Shown: positions 33,793 through 48,700 of the stretch, one piece after another
How the letters are laid out: every line of letters starts with the position of its first letter
How positions within the stretch are numbered: the first letter of the stretch is position 1
Source of the DNA: Epinephelus fuscoguttatus
Lineage: Eukaryota > Chordata > Actinopteri > Perciformes > Serranidae
DNA: 64,000 nt
Direction of reading: 5' to 3'
Assembly (NCBI RefSeq): GCF_011397635.1
Contig: NC_064755.1
Span: forward strand, 20,567,282-20,631,281
The notes under the pieces: generated by a model
Told to the model about the DNA's origin: nothing
The model's input: the letters and a program-made list of their open reading frames with translations, nothing else
The model's database searches: none
Translations under genes and position numbers: made by a program

Positions 33793-36700
33793 CTATCTGT
33801 TGGCTCGATCCAAGCCCTGTGTGGGGCAAACGACATAGTGAGGCGTGTTGTTGTCCGTCATTTGGGAGCTCGGGGTGTTGCCATTAGTCGGGCTACACAC
33901 AGGACTGCAGGTGGGGTTACAGGTGTTTGTGAGCCTGTGTAGGTACTCTGCGTGGACAGGCTTGTGGCTCTGCAGCACCCTCATGGCTTCGTTAACTTTG
34001 AACCACTTCCTCTTCCTTCCTGTGGAAACATTCAAGAGAGGATGAGGACTGATCAACAGGTAGAGTTGTGTTGTTGTGCCCAGTGACACTTGGCCCGATT
34101 GATCAACAATTAGAGTAACCGCCTTGTGGTTTTATGCTTCTGCCAACCTGTCAAGTTGCAGTTTACATCCTTGTCTGTCCACACTCGTATAATATATGTA
34201 ATGAAGACTTTAAAAGGATTTAAGAAAAGGTGCCTCACACACAATCAGTTTCAATGTAGACACTCAAGTTCAGTATCTGACCAAATGTCTCCCCTTCTGT
34301 TCCTGAGTTATGCTGTTTAATGATGTCCAGGAACGTGTTTTCAGAACATTATGATGTCATAGTGAGGTTGACCTTTGACCTTTTGGATATAAAATGTCAT
34401 CACATTATCCTAGTAGACATTTGTGTGAACATTTTGTCATTATCAGTGTTTGAATTCCTGAGTTATGGCTAAAAACATGTTTTGTGAGGTCACAGTGACT
34501 TTGACCTTTTACCACCAAAATCTAATCAGTTTGTCCTCGGGTCCAACTTGCATCACTTTTTTTTTTTTTTTTTTTTTGCATAGCAAGACACCTCATCTAT
34601 AGATTAGTGGTTTGTACAGTCAGCTCTCCCTGCTCTATGTTAGATCTAGATACAGTTTTCCACCTCCAACGAGAAGCAGTGCAAAGCCTTTTACTTACAC
34701 TCGTTTCATCTAGAGATAGTCCCATACAGAGCTCTGTCTGAAAGGGATACCAGAGCGCAGAGCAAAAAAATTAATGGCTTAATTCTCGACTTCTCAGAGT
34801 GCACAGTTTTGAATGTGGAGAAAATTTTGAATATTCGCAGAAATCTTGTTTAAAATGCATGAGCTCTTCAAGTCTGGGGCGTTTATGAATTAATTCAAAT
34901 GAATGAATTTATCATTGAAGTAGGTGCCACATGCACAGTTTAAAGAGGTAACTTCCCCAACAAAAGACACAAGTGAGGACTGAAGAGGGATGCCTACATT
35001 AGAGCGGATCCAGCAAGAATAACAATAAATGAGAAAAGTTAATCTACAGGAGAAGATGCTTGAGAGCCTTACTGCATTATATTTCATGATATGTTAATAT
35101 GTTACCATGGTGCCTGAATTTTGCGTTTACGTAACTACAGACATTTCCACCATAAACTGGTGCATACTGCCTTCTGATTGGTTGCTGTGTGTGATCAATA
35201 ATGAGACCTTATTAAAGTATGAATGAAACAGGCTATTATTTGCTTAAATCACTGAGGTCAACAGGTTTATATTTGGGACAGGCCTTTGCACAAAACTGAT
35301 GCACAGCAAAGATGGAAAAATATCAAATTGTTTATTTGAAGCAGTATGAATATTACTTATATAAATCAGGTATGAATCATTCATTTAATCTAGCTGTGAC
35401 AGACAAGGCCTCAGAGAGAGAGAGCATTATGACACCCTTTTTCCAACACTTAAAGATTATGTGAGTGGAGACCTGCCAGTAAATCTGAATGAATTACAGT
35501 CTCCTCTGGTGCTCATGGTTTCAGCAAAATTAACCAAACAATTGAATTGTCAAGAATCTAACTGAGCTAAAGATGTATAGCATTTCCACATTGACAGGAG
35601 TTTAAACATTCATATCTGTATAAGCTTAACAGCTACCTAACGTTAGCTTAAGTGGGTAGCCAACAATACGGTTTTATACATCCAAAGAACTTCTGTTAAA
35701 AACATGAGCTGCTTCGCAACCAAACCAGGTGTCTAATTGAGACAGGCCTTTATTTGTCAAAATGTGTAGCCACACCTGGTTAGTGAAAGGGACTGGGCTT
35801 CTAATTGAAGTTTTACGGTAAATATAATTTCTATTCACATGGCTTTTTTGCTCACTGGGAAACTAATTTTAATGATATTCCAACTGTCCAGTTTAATTAA
35901 ATCTGTAATTTTCCAACATTAATATTCTGGGAAGACAATTAGCCTACATTTTTAAACTGATGGGGGGCAGTAAGGGACCTGGATAATGGGGAGGGGGGTG
36001 CTAGCCAAATAAAGGTTGAGAACCACAGTGCTAAACCCTTGTATAATGCCTCAGCATGGAGCTGCTCCACTTCCACGTTTTCAGTGTTTTCCTGTACTGA
36101 GCTCTTCTTGTTTGCCCTCGTGTATTTTGGGGTTTAACCAAACTATTTTTAATGAAACTGACGGATAACTGAGACGAAACTGCAACTGACATTCTGCTCT
36201 AAAGCTCTGTAGCAGTGTAAGTGTGAGTCTGACTGAGCAGTGAGTGAGGTTGCTCAACAGGCAAAATAACCTTAAATTGCTGAACCACAATATTATACAA
36301 CAAACTCAAGAATAAACTGTTCAGCACATGTTGCTGCAGTAAAGTCAGAGTGAAGATGGACATTCCACCAAACGACGTGTCCAGTAAACCATCAGCTGGG
36401 AGTTATTTCTGCTTTACTTCAAACCCATCATCTCCTCCTATTCTACTCCACGCAGCATTTTGGTGAAGGAATTCAACGTGGCCTGTGATTATCAGTGGGC
36501 GGTGTGAGAGGGGAGGGGTTCGCCCACTTTATGTTGACACCCTGAAGTACGCCACCACTGGCCTTTCAGCCGAGAGGGAGAGTAAATTAGACCAGCTCAG
36601 CCCTCGCCCAGGGCAGGAGAGGACAAGTAAGGAGGGGGGGCTGTGGTGAGTGATGATAACTGGAAAACAACCGGGCACAGCAAACACTCCTCCCCCTCGT

Positions 36701-39700
36701 GAACAGGCTGAACTCTATTTCTGTGGGTGAAGGGAGTAAATTGTCACAACCACTTTTTTCCAGGCCAGTTAGGAATAGTTAACGTTTTGAGCTGCTGAGT
36801 CCAAAGAAAAGCATTAGATTTGAAAAAAGAAACACATTCAAAACTTGAAGGGCACTCAGAGACCTTTGCCGAAGCATATGCCCTTTCCATGAAATGTTAA
36901 TGAAAGTAAAAAATAATTCATGTATCCGCCCCCTGATTTGGATCGGAGTTCTTTCTTGGCCCATCCACCAAGTTTCATGAAAATCAGGCAAGTAGCTTTG
37001 AGGCAAACTGAACCGAAAACATATTCCTCCTTGATGCAGGTAACACAGTGATCACATTACTGTACATAACCCACATTACAGGCAACATTAGAAATTTTAC
37101 AGTGACCACGTGCACACTAATATTCCACTATCATTCATTCTGAAATTGATATGGGTCGTGTAAAGAGCATATTCTGTTTGAATATTCCAAATAAAGCCTT
37201 TTGCCAAATTGCCATTTTCCAATTCAAACGTGGGATGTGCCAATGTTATGGACATGTATACAGCTCATTTGAAACACGTGTCTCAGTCGGTTTATTTACT
37301 GCCGTCTGTGACACACAATCTCTTGCCTGTTGACGCTCAGCTTTGAGTTGCACACAAACCAGCTAGTCAACAGTTTGCAGGGCTGATGTAGAGATGCATG
37401 ACCAAAAGAAAGAAGGTCAGAAGGAGAAACTCACCTACTTTTAAAAATTAAAAAAGACTTGGATATCAACAGGTTTTTGGATATGTGGAAATATCACAAC
37501 TCTGACCTTTTTAATAAGGTGGTTGAAGGAATGAAAAAGGGAGGCTGTGTTTGTACGGTTGATGATAAATGGAAAAAATCCTATTCTGACACAAAGAAGA
37601 AAAAATATAATTCATGTTTATTTTACCAACATTACTATTTTCATTGCCTTACATTTTTAATTTATTCAGCTTGCACAAAACTATAAATGTGTGCACATAT
37701 ATTATATTTAACTAACTATTTAGTGGTTCAAAGACAGCACTGTATAACCAAGACCTGCATACAAATAATAAAACAATTACAATGTGCACTGTTCTTACAT
37801 GGCAGAAAACCTGTGACACTTTGTCATATTTTAATGTGATAAATGACACGTTAGGGCACATTAATATAAACATGCATGGCTGCATGTAAGCAGGAATATT
37901 AGTGGAGTATTCATTTTCAGTAGCCAAGTGAACAACTCAGTAGGAATACTGTCATTTCGGGAATAAGGGCAAAAACGGAAATGTTTTTTGTATGTAAACG
38001 TAGTCAGTGATGGAAGATATGGGCTGCACCTTATGATTAATCTCATTATCAATTATGTTTAATCTATAAAATGTCAAAAAAATTACAAAATTCTGAAGCC
38101 TAGGGTGGCATCTTCAGATATGTAATTTTATCAAGCCTACTGTCTGAAATCTTCAAGTTCAGTTTACCATCAAATAAAACAAAGAAAAGCACAAAATCCT
38201 CAATGTTGAGAAGCAGAACCAGAAAATGTTTTATCTTGAGAAACGACTTAAACAATTAGTGGGTTATTAAAATAGTTGCAGATTAATGTTCGGTTAAGTG
38301 ATTAATCACCTCAGCACTAATTATTTACCTCCAGTATGACAGCTCCTCATTGGTGTCGATTTCAGGGGGGACGCAGGGACACTTGCCTCTCATTTTTGGG
38401 ACATGTGCATTTGTCTCCCACAAAAGACTTTTTTTTTGATGAAACTTAAGAATTTCTACCATAACTTAAGGTAGAAACAGCACACATTAGTGCACAAAAA
38501 TTCACCAGAATGCAGCAAATGAAGTCTTTGACCCCCAGAGTATCAATAACGCTGTGGAGCACACATGCAGTTCATTTCAGAGGACAAATTGTTGCTAAAT
38601 TTTCTTTCAGTCAGTATTTTAGGACTGTAAACACTGCAGATCGGGTGGTTTGACTTCATAGATAAGTATGTGTCCCAGTTTCTCAGTTTACAGTGATGAC
38701 TGGAGGCCCCAGCAGTATGTCTCAACCGTCCACCATCTCTGCCGCCAACAGGACGGTATATCACTTCTGTGTGTCTTTAGGATTGTGCACAGAAATATTA
38801 TGATCTGCGCAGTAATACGATTTACACATAAATGTAATGCCTACATGTGTTATGTATGCTGCATGATTTATTTAAAACAACCAGTAATAAACAGGAGAAA
38901 GTGAGACTTGAACATAAATGCATACCAATGTTGACAGAGTCCTCCCAGTCTTCCAGTGTCTCCGTCACTATGAGGGTGTAGACGTACGTCCTGTGCTTTC
39001 TGTCTTTATTTTGCTGCAAAGATTTGGATGAAGACATGAAGGATGAAGGATGATTTATATCACTGCAATAAACCATGTCAATGCAACGCAAGCAAAGCTT
39101 TCATTTACAACAGAAGACACAATGTCAACACAGTATTGTTCCTTTTTACATGAGCAAAAAAAAAACAAACTATGTAGGCATCTTAGCATGACAGCAGGGC
39201 TACCAGCTAAGTTGATACAGGACTTAAAAATGTTTTGTTGTTATGTATTTTTTGCCATGTGAGAATTTACTACAATTTCCCATGAGTTTGACAAGCTCAC
39301 CTCAAAGATCCCGAGTAGTCTGCCAAGCTTTCCCTTCACGCCAGCCTGCACACACATGAAGAATACACATCAAGTGTCATTCAGCACATTTACATTTGAG
39401 TGACCACACAGTATCTTATATTACTGGTACTAAACACTACACGATAATCATTAAGTAGATTTTTTCACTCAAGTTCACAGGAACTGATATATTTCTACTA
39501 ACAAAGCTGTCACGGTGTGATATTTTCATACAGCTGCAACACAGTGAGAACGCTCGACCTGGTGTTAGGAAGAGCTGGTTCTGTTCTGATATGTATGCTA
39601 TTGCTAATTCAGCATCTTAGAGGTGAGCAGGCAGACCATAACTTAGTCCAATGGACAGGATGATGAGACGAGGGGGCTTAAAGGGAAACTTCAGTAATTT

Positions 39701-42700
39701 TTAACCTGGTTTTGTGTTAATGAGACTAACCATTTTTTTTAAACTGGTCTAGTATTGAGAGAGACCGCACCAGCCATATTGGTGAAAGAGACTGCAGCGT
39801 CATCATTCCTAGATCATTTTATGCCCATTCAGAGTATTTGTTTTTGCCACTGACAGGCTCAGATTGTTATTAGAAGTGTGTGACAGCATTAAGGAAAGGA
39901 CCTGACAGAGAAATTAAATGTTTTTCTGTGCCTAGTCTGTTTATTTTTGTGACCAAGTCTCGCTCAGTGAGGACTCTTGTTGAGAGGTGAGAGTTGACTT
40001 GTTGCAGAAAAACAAAGGTGGAACATTAGTGAGAGCTGAAGAGAGGAGTGCCGGGAAGAGTTTGTTGTGCTGGGAGTCCAGAAAGCGCAGCTTAGTGATA
40101 TCTAGATTTTCAGTGTCAGGGATAAATATTAAGCTGATGTGGACAACATGGAAAAGTCTGCAATATTTCAGAACGAGACCTCTGCTCAAGCAAGTATTAG
40201 CCTGTCAGTGGCAAAAACAAACACTTTTAATGGATGTATATTGTCCGTAGGGATTACATTACATTACATTATTTTTGCTGCAGCAGCTGGAGCGGTCTCT
40301 CTCAGAACTGGACCAATTTAAAAAAATGTTGTCTCTGTTAGTAGACTCAAAAACATAGGAAAATGGCTTCCAGGTTTAATGTTTCCCCGTAACATCAGTC
40401 AAGATCCATTTCTGCTTACACACAGTTTGTAATAATTTACTTTCAAAAGACCACAGCCACTGGATTTAGCCAACGTGGGGTTGGAAAACCCACGAGGAGT
40501 GTTTCAAAATCAGTGTGGTCACGAGATGACCAGTGGAGTAGAAAATAAGCAAAATCAGCTTTACAAAACTATGTTTCATTTTCATACTGGACACTGAACT
40601 TATCACATACTGGTTTTAACCTCTTCAGGGTGCTGAAAAAATATTCCAAATCACTCTTTAGTTTAACTAGTCACAAACCTATAGACTACTACCTGAGATG
40701 ACGGGTCACAAGCCACTAGACTGCTTTGATCCCCACCTTTTTTATTACAAGCAACAAAAAAAGAGATTAGGAACCACCATTTTAGAGTGTGTCACTGAAG
40801 ATAGGCAGCTTGTGGAGCATGCTGCCAGTCAGCAGATACTGGTAGCATGTAACATAGACTTTCTGTTAAAAAAATAAATAAATAAATCTCCCTGTTGCAG
40901 GGTGGGAGACACACAAAGGCACCCCAGGAGCTCATGGCTTTGTTCAGCCCTTGCTGTGTGGCATGTTTCAGACTTTACATCTCATTTTAGAACAGCCAAG
41001 ACCACTGAGGACATCTCAAACACCACAACAGACAGAGACAATTGCTGTCTGTGTCCCAACTCCATACTACTTACTGACTGTACACTATATTATACTTGAC
41101 TTTATAGTATATCATTTTTGCATTATAAATGTACAAAACATCCACATACTTCAAAATCAACAAATAAAAAGCAAAATGTCTTTCTCCAGATTTTTTTTAT
41201 GTTTGTGGTATGTTTTCAAAGATCTTTCTGAAGCATTTAAAACCACAATTTGCAATTTATTTTAATTTTGTGCAGCTGTAAGCAGCTCCCCAATTTCCTT
41301 TGTACATAACTGTGTGGTAAAATCAATATCACGCTACAAGAATAAAGCAGTTTTGAGTATGCATGCTGTTAACTCTTTAGCAGGCTGTCATTTGGTCACT
41401 TTTAAACATATAAGACACTCAAAAACTGCTTAATTAAAACTAGTATGTAGTGTAGAATTGATACACAGCTATCGTCTATGGTAAGGTGTGAGAAACCACA
41501 AAAGATTCTTCACATTTACATATTTTCCAGCACTTCTGTCGAAACAATATTTTGATCATTGCAGTGATCATACAGCAATCAAATCTGAAAATGGCCTGAC
41601 AGGACAGACAAATCTCACATCTGCACAAATTAAAACTATCACATCAACACTGAACTTGACAGCGGGGTATTAACCATGACGTTTTGAATTGTTAGCTTGC
41701 TCCAGCAGTTGGTTTGCAGCTCATCTATATTCAGGTACATGTCTGATCTTGGAGGCACAGGATGTGGGTAACTGGAAACCCTTCCCAAATGTCACCGCCA
41801 TACTTCAAAACTGTCAGCACACTACTATCCAAGGCAGAGGCTCACAGCATACTCCACTCCAAACACTCTGGCCAACTACCAGCAACCCCCATTTACTAAA
41901 CCACAGAACAATCGACTGGCAATTTATGTCTCATTTCCAAATATCTCCATCCCCCATCTGCATCTGGCTCATAAAACAGTGGGAGCATCTCATACTGTGA
42001 CCAGTGTTGACACGAACCTTCCAGAGTTGTTGCTATACTCACTTTATAATTATGATAATAATTTGTATCCCTGCCTCTAGCCTATCAAAATTAATTGAAT
42101 ATAAGCATAAACTGTTTTTAAACTATGCAACACTGACCTGTCAATAATGCCTTTTTTTGCTAGTATTGTGAATGTAACATTACAGTGGTTTTGCAGACAC
42201 TAATTGCATTACCAACCACAGTGACTTCTCAGCCTGCTTTATGTTTTTTGTCAATGTTATCATCACGCGATGCAGGCCTGCATCTGAGTTTTAATAACTT
42301 TTCTTATGATGCATTCACATGCTTGTGGGAAGTTCCAGCATCTAAGTCTTGGGAAGTCAGCTTCCACATGAGAGACCCTTTACTGGAACAGTGTGTAAGA
42401 TCAAGTGGAATTGAGCAGTGAGGATTGCAGACTGCAACCAGCTGAAACCTCTCCTGTGTGTCAAGTTTGGACCCTGGTTTAGGATTACTTCAGAGGTCAT
42501 CATTAAGAGGTTTTACCAGAAGCTGAATTATCCGCAGAGGTCTCTTAATCTCCAAAACAAATGCACCAAGTGATTTAAACTGGTAAAAACACTGGATAAA
42601 GCTGTTTCACGTTACAAATCAGTGTTTCTCTGACACTGTATGGCTCATTGTGGAGGGGCTGCTAACTACAGTGGCTGACATGAAAACACAAATGTCCCTA

Positions 42701-45700
42701 TCTAGAGCCAGTGTCTGGTTTGTCCCTTCTGAGCTGCTGTAGAAACATGTCAGTGCAAAGGCGATATCTGTGGAAGAGGACCCAGATATAAACGGCTCAT
42801 TCTATAGTAACAAAAACACAACAATTTTTATTTTCAGGTGATTATACGCTTAAGAAAACACACTTATTTCTGCCAATTTATCCCCCTAAATCCTGCACGC
42901 TGGACCTTTAAACACATGGCATGACCTAGTTAACAATATCCATTGCACAATATCCTTGTTTGTTTACTGTTTATCTTTTACTTTCATTTTATGACAACTT
43001 GTGAAAGCAATGCTGTTGATCAGCCGACTCATTATTCACATGCTGGAAATCCCCACAACGGGTTGAGCTCATCAACAAAGAAGTGTCACCTGACTTATCA
43101 TGCAGCATTATTATTACCCCCTAATAAATAAATAAAGCTGATAAACTAGCAATCAAGTTGAAAGTAAAGTCCATTTTCACAGTAGTACAAACTGAAAACA
43201 GTGGCTCCCTGGGAGATAGAGAATCACCGTGATACATACAGTATGCTTTGGAAAATGGTCAGCAGTTGTGTCATGTGTATGCGATCTGTAGTTAAACATG
43301 CAAAAAAACCCTACATTTGATGGTTGCACTGGCTACTTTGAAGTAGAGCAAACCACAAAATGCAGAAGAACAGTTGCATGATATTCATGCCTATTTTCTT
43401 GCCTTTAGTGGATGAGCTCACCTCCTCATACACCTCCCTGACGGCGGCCCCACACGGCTCCTCCTCAGGCTCCATTCCTCCTCCTGGCACGATCCATTGG
43501 TCTGGATGACGACTGCTGCTCACCAGTAGCACCTGCCAAGGAGAAAGGCCTTCGTCAGGTCTCTGCTGCTGAGTCTGGAGTGCCAAAAACACGCCAACGG
43601 CATGCCCAAGTTTAGAGTCCGACACCACTTTAGGTGTCTGGTGGCGGCTGAGTTTGGTTGCTAGTCACTCGGCAGGATGTGTGTTCAACATCTCGCGTGT
43701 CATGCCCTTCATTCACTTCATTTACTTAATGCAATTTGAGTGCGGTGTGAATTGGGTTGCTGAGCATGTCACGCTCTTTGCCACATAATTAAAATAAGTG
43801 AATGAGAGTAATCTGATGTTCCCGCATTAAAAGCACAAACTGCTTTTCTCTTACTGTGGCTGTTGGAGCAACATGATGTTTGATATCACTTTCCCAACAC
43901 TAAAACCTAACTCCCTTTTCCTGCCTGAGACTTTCACAGTCTGAGAGGGGAGCACAGGCAGATAGAATAAAACCAACATCTATGAGAAATTCATAATATT
44001 TTAGGTGGACTATGTAAAATAATACAAAATAGTTGAAAGTACAGTTTGCAGGATTTTGGGGAATATATTGGCAGAAAGGCAATAGTAATCACAACAATGT
44101 TTTCATTAGTTTTTATCATGTGAAACTAAGAATTGTTGTGTTTTCATTTCCTTAAAATGAGCCATTTATATCTACATATAGAGTCCACCGTGTAGTTCTA
44201 CAATACCCAGAACAGACAAACCAAACACTGGCTCTACAAAGTGCCATTCATGTTTCCGTGCTAGCCACCATAATTCTCCTACATGCTTGGCACATGGCAA
44301 AGTTTTAGTTGGCTGCAATCTGCAACCTCACCCATATGCCACTAAATCCTACACAGTAGACCAGGGATTGACGATCTTTTTGATATTAAGTGCCACTTTT
44401 AAATTTACTTGTCAATCAGTGTGCCATATCAATAGAATGGCAACCCTTTGCTTGATAAAAGCTTTGGCGATGTCCTCACCCTTCGTTGTCTGAGGCATTG
44501 GTTTTAAGCAGCAGAGCTCCTCCTTTAGAGTCAAATCACAGTATCTTGCCATGACTGCCAAACATAGTGTATGCCATTCGTATCCACGCTCTCATAAAGT
44601 ACAATTTCATAAGCTAATTCCAATGGTTTCCTTCAAACCAGCTGTCTGCTGCACTCTGTTTTCTGACATTTCTTTGATGTGTCATTCAACACCTCTAGCT
44701 GAGATGAGAATGTCTTTTATTCTTGAATTTACTATCTCTTTGTTTGATGAATCATCAAACAAAATCTCTAAACTACAGAGAAAAGCCTCCTTATTATGTT
44801 TGCCATAAGTGAATGTAGGGATGTCCTGATCCAACTTTTTCACTTCTGATCCGATACAGATATTACAGCCTTACAGTTTTGGCCGATACCGATCCAAGCG
44901 CGTATTATACATATTCACTTATTTTGTTGTCAGTCATATTAGAAAAGGTTTGATCAAGCAATATTACTCTAACAAGAACAACTACTTAATCAGGTTAGTT
45001 AGAATGATCCACAACAGTTGGTATGAGAAACTGACCTGTTTATTGTGAACAGGGTTAAATAAACAAACTTTAAACATGAACATTAACATTAAATAAAACA
45101 TATAGCTGGTTTGCTTTGGCTGCTTTGGCCCCATAATAAATAGAAAATAAATCAACACAATAAATCTTTAAAATGTCTAACACTGAAATTAAAATAGCAG
45201 CAAGACTCCACACACTTGTGCTTTGGCCCTCTAATAAATAAAAAATAGATTAACACCACAAGACATTGTTGACATTTAACAAACAATGCAGCCTTTCCTT
45301 TTCAGTTATTTTTGTAGTGTCAGTGCCAGCCTGGTGCTGCTGTTTCCTGTGTGTCTGCCATAGACTGTATAAATGTCTGCGTGCTGGCCTGGTGAATTGA
45401 TAGTAGTGCTGGAGCAGATCACTGGAATGGACTGCTTGAATTGCGGAGCGCTGGGCTGGCCGGAAAATCTGGATTGGACTACAAGAAAAACATTTCTGCA
45501 TTACTGCATTTTTCCATGCAGTCCGATCCGATGCCAATGCACGTTTTTTGCTAATATCAGCGGCCAATACCAATCCGATAGTGAATGACTTTCCAAATTT
45601 CACAAATGCAAAAAGTAATGCGATGACTTGCTTCAGTAGCAAGATTTTTAGCAGTGGCAAAAACTTTGAGTGTGTTTTCTATTACTCATTCATTCATTCA

Positions 45701-48700
45701 TTCATTCATTTTCCATAACCACTGTTCTGGGTTGCAGGCTGGAGCCTATCCCAGCTGACATTGGGCAAAAGGCGGGGTATACCCTGGACAGGCCAGACTA
45801 TCACGGGGCTAACGCATACAGCTGACAACCATTCACACTCACATTCACACCTACGGCCAATTTGAGTCACCAATTAACCGGCATGTCTTTTGGACTGTGG
45901 GAGGGAGCCGAAGTACCCAGAGAAAACCCATGCTGACAGGGGGAGAACATGCAAACTCCGTGCAGAAGGGCTCCCCCACCCTAGGTTCTAACCAGGACCC
46001 CTCTTGCAGTGAGGTGACAATCCTAACCATTGCACCACCATGTCTTTTTCTATTGTACAGTCTTAAACTGATGTTCAGCACTTGTCATTTGGTAAACAAT
46101 ATTTTCATAACATAAAATATACACAGCTCAGACCCTCTGAAACACAATACCCCACTCTTCTGTCCACGAGGGCTGGAAGCCCCAGACTTTCACTTTAGCT
46201 TTCTTGGCTAGCGGGCCTGCCATCTTCTAATGAGCCTGCTCTGGCAGTGCTATTGTTTTTCCACTGGCATTCTAGGAAGAAGGTGATGGGTACTTGCCAA
46301 TCAGAGGCAGAACAGGGCGGGTCTTCACAGAATGTGCGTGGCTATGACAGAGGTAATTTGGCACGCAGATGAAAAGGCACTTCAACATTTTCAAAAAAAT
46401 TCTCTTGCCTACTCATTGCTAATGTGGCACTGATTAAGCAAATGCGTACCAATGGAACATGTGCCTGAGGATACTGACCCCTGCACTCAACCTTTAAATA
46501 GTACCATAAGCAAAAACCTCAACACTGAAAACAGATAAAGATAAAATAAAAACCTCTCAGTGACTCATTTCAGCCATCAATGGCTTAACAAACAACAAAC
46601 AAATGATTAGTATTTAAAATCAGACAACAATAAAACATTATAAGCTCCAGGAGCTATAAAACATGACAAAAAAGATGATAAATCACCATTCTAATCTCAC
46701 ATAATCAAACTAAAGCCACACACTATGTTTAACTGACCTCAAACGCATGCAGTTTGATCTTTTTAAAGCACAGTGCCCCGCTAGAGATGCAGTCACTTGA
46801 CCTTAAACCCTATCTGGCATCACTGACCCACATTAAGTTCACGTGTGAATACTTCCTGAATCCTTTTGGACATGTGACGTGTAAGTAATAGCTCTCTTGA
46901 CAGCGGAGAGTGATTAAAAACTAGTGCCAAAAATAAGGCGACACACTGCATGTTATACACTATAGGCGCACACAACTGTTCCTGCAGAGGTTTCCCAACG
47001 TCTAGATGTGTCTGCGTTCTTCCTGTGACCTGATAGTGGAAGCATGGCAGATTTGTGAAGAGCACTAATGATAACATCTTCACTGCTGTCAAAGGTGGAC
47101 TCTATTGCACTCAGAAATTACTGTGATGAGTGAAACTTCACGCTGTGTGACTTGGCTTGGTAGTTCAATCCTGTAAGCGGGTCAGGAGTAAGATAAAACC
47201 CACAAGAATTATCAGGACTCAGACAGAAATGCACTTAAACATTATTTTGACAGTCTCGCTGTTCACGGCTTATTCAGTCATCAACCTCATGAATAAGTAC
47301 ACTATTAAACTACGGCCTGAAACTCACAAAGAGCTCCTGTTTACCTGTTTACATGATTTGGATCACTGATATAATTGCTTTAATGTATGTGGAGGTTTCT
47401 GTGTTGCATGTACAGACTCTCTGGAGAGCACATGACTTATTCTTAACACAGGCAACTTTGTAAATACTTATGTATACTGGCTGCAGGGTTAGCTTCATCA
47501 CTGGTTCTCTACCCTACTCTTTATTGAGCCTTTTTATATTAGGAAGTAGGGATGCACCGAAATGAAAATTTGTGGCCGAAGCCAAAGCCAAAGCCGAATA
47601 ATATTAAACGCTTGGCCAAATACCGAGTACCGAATACCGAATATCGTTGTTTAGTTTATCATTAGTTTTTGCAGATGAACCCCCTCCAGATTAGTGTTGT
47701 CACGGTACCAAAATTGGATCCCACTGTGCGATACCAATGAAAATATCATGGTTCTGAGTAGTATCACAATACCACAGCGAAATGAGGCAGATGTGCCTTT
47801 TGTCATTTATAAAAAGATAAATCACTTTTCTATAATACATCAATGATATTTCAATGGAATAAATTACTTACTGACTTATTCATACTTCAAAAACAGCATC
47901 AATGAGTGATTAACATAGGGGGGATCAAAATAAAATAAATAAATAAAGTAAGAATCAACCAGCCACCCTCCTCCCCTGACAGTCCCTTCATAAGTAAAGA
48001 ACAGTCCCTAAAGTGCAGTGAGGTTTGTGGACCGTTAACAGCTCGTTTCTCCTCTGACACATCACATACCTGTGTTCACCTGGCTCGGCTGTTCAGGTAC
48101 TTCTGGGCAGTCATGACGCCAAGAAGAGGATATTATTGGAGCCGACTTCTCCGTCACCGGTAAGCTGATGGCCACCGTATTTGACAGGAATACATTAACG
48201 TTACTGTCTGTGTCTGTGACCCTAATTCAACCCACAATCGGTGAGATTTGCCTTTCGTTTCTGCTGCTGGTTGAAATCTGTAGGCTGCTCGCACAGCGTG
48301 CCGAATGATTTAAGCCTATTTTGCTCGCTCAAAACTATTTTTAGTCGCAAATGCAAGTGCGGTGACGGATGGATCACCACACTGCTGACATTTTACTCCG
48401 CCTGTCATGGCACGCTGTTTGATTGCGTTATCGGCCTTGCTTTTAACTTATTCCACCGAATACCGAATGTGTGTTTTTTTGCAATATTCGGCCGAATATA
48501 TTCGGTTACCAAATATTCGGTGCATCCCTATTAGGAAGGTGTTAACTTAAAGCTACAGTAGGTAACTTTTATTTAAAAAAATAATAATAAAAAAAAACTT
48601 TATCACATTAGCTGAAACTGTCACTATATCCTGACAGTAGTACGAGACAAAAAAGGATCTGGTTCCCATGCCTTCTCCTGGTGCTCCTAATGGCATTTGC

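Noticed and set aside
41689-42000. 103-codon open frame in NUDT4 intron 2
   Set aside because: No motif, codon composition like the surrounding intron, and no splice signals in register.
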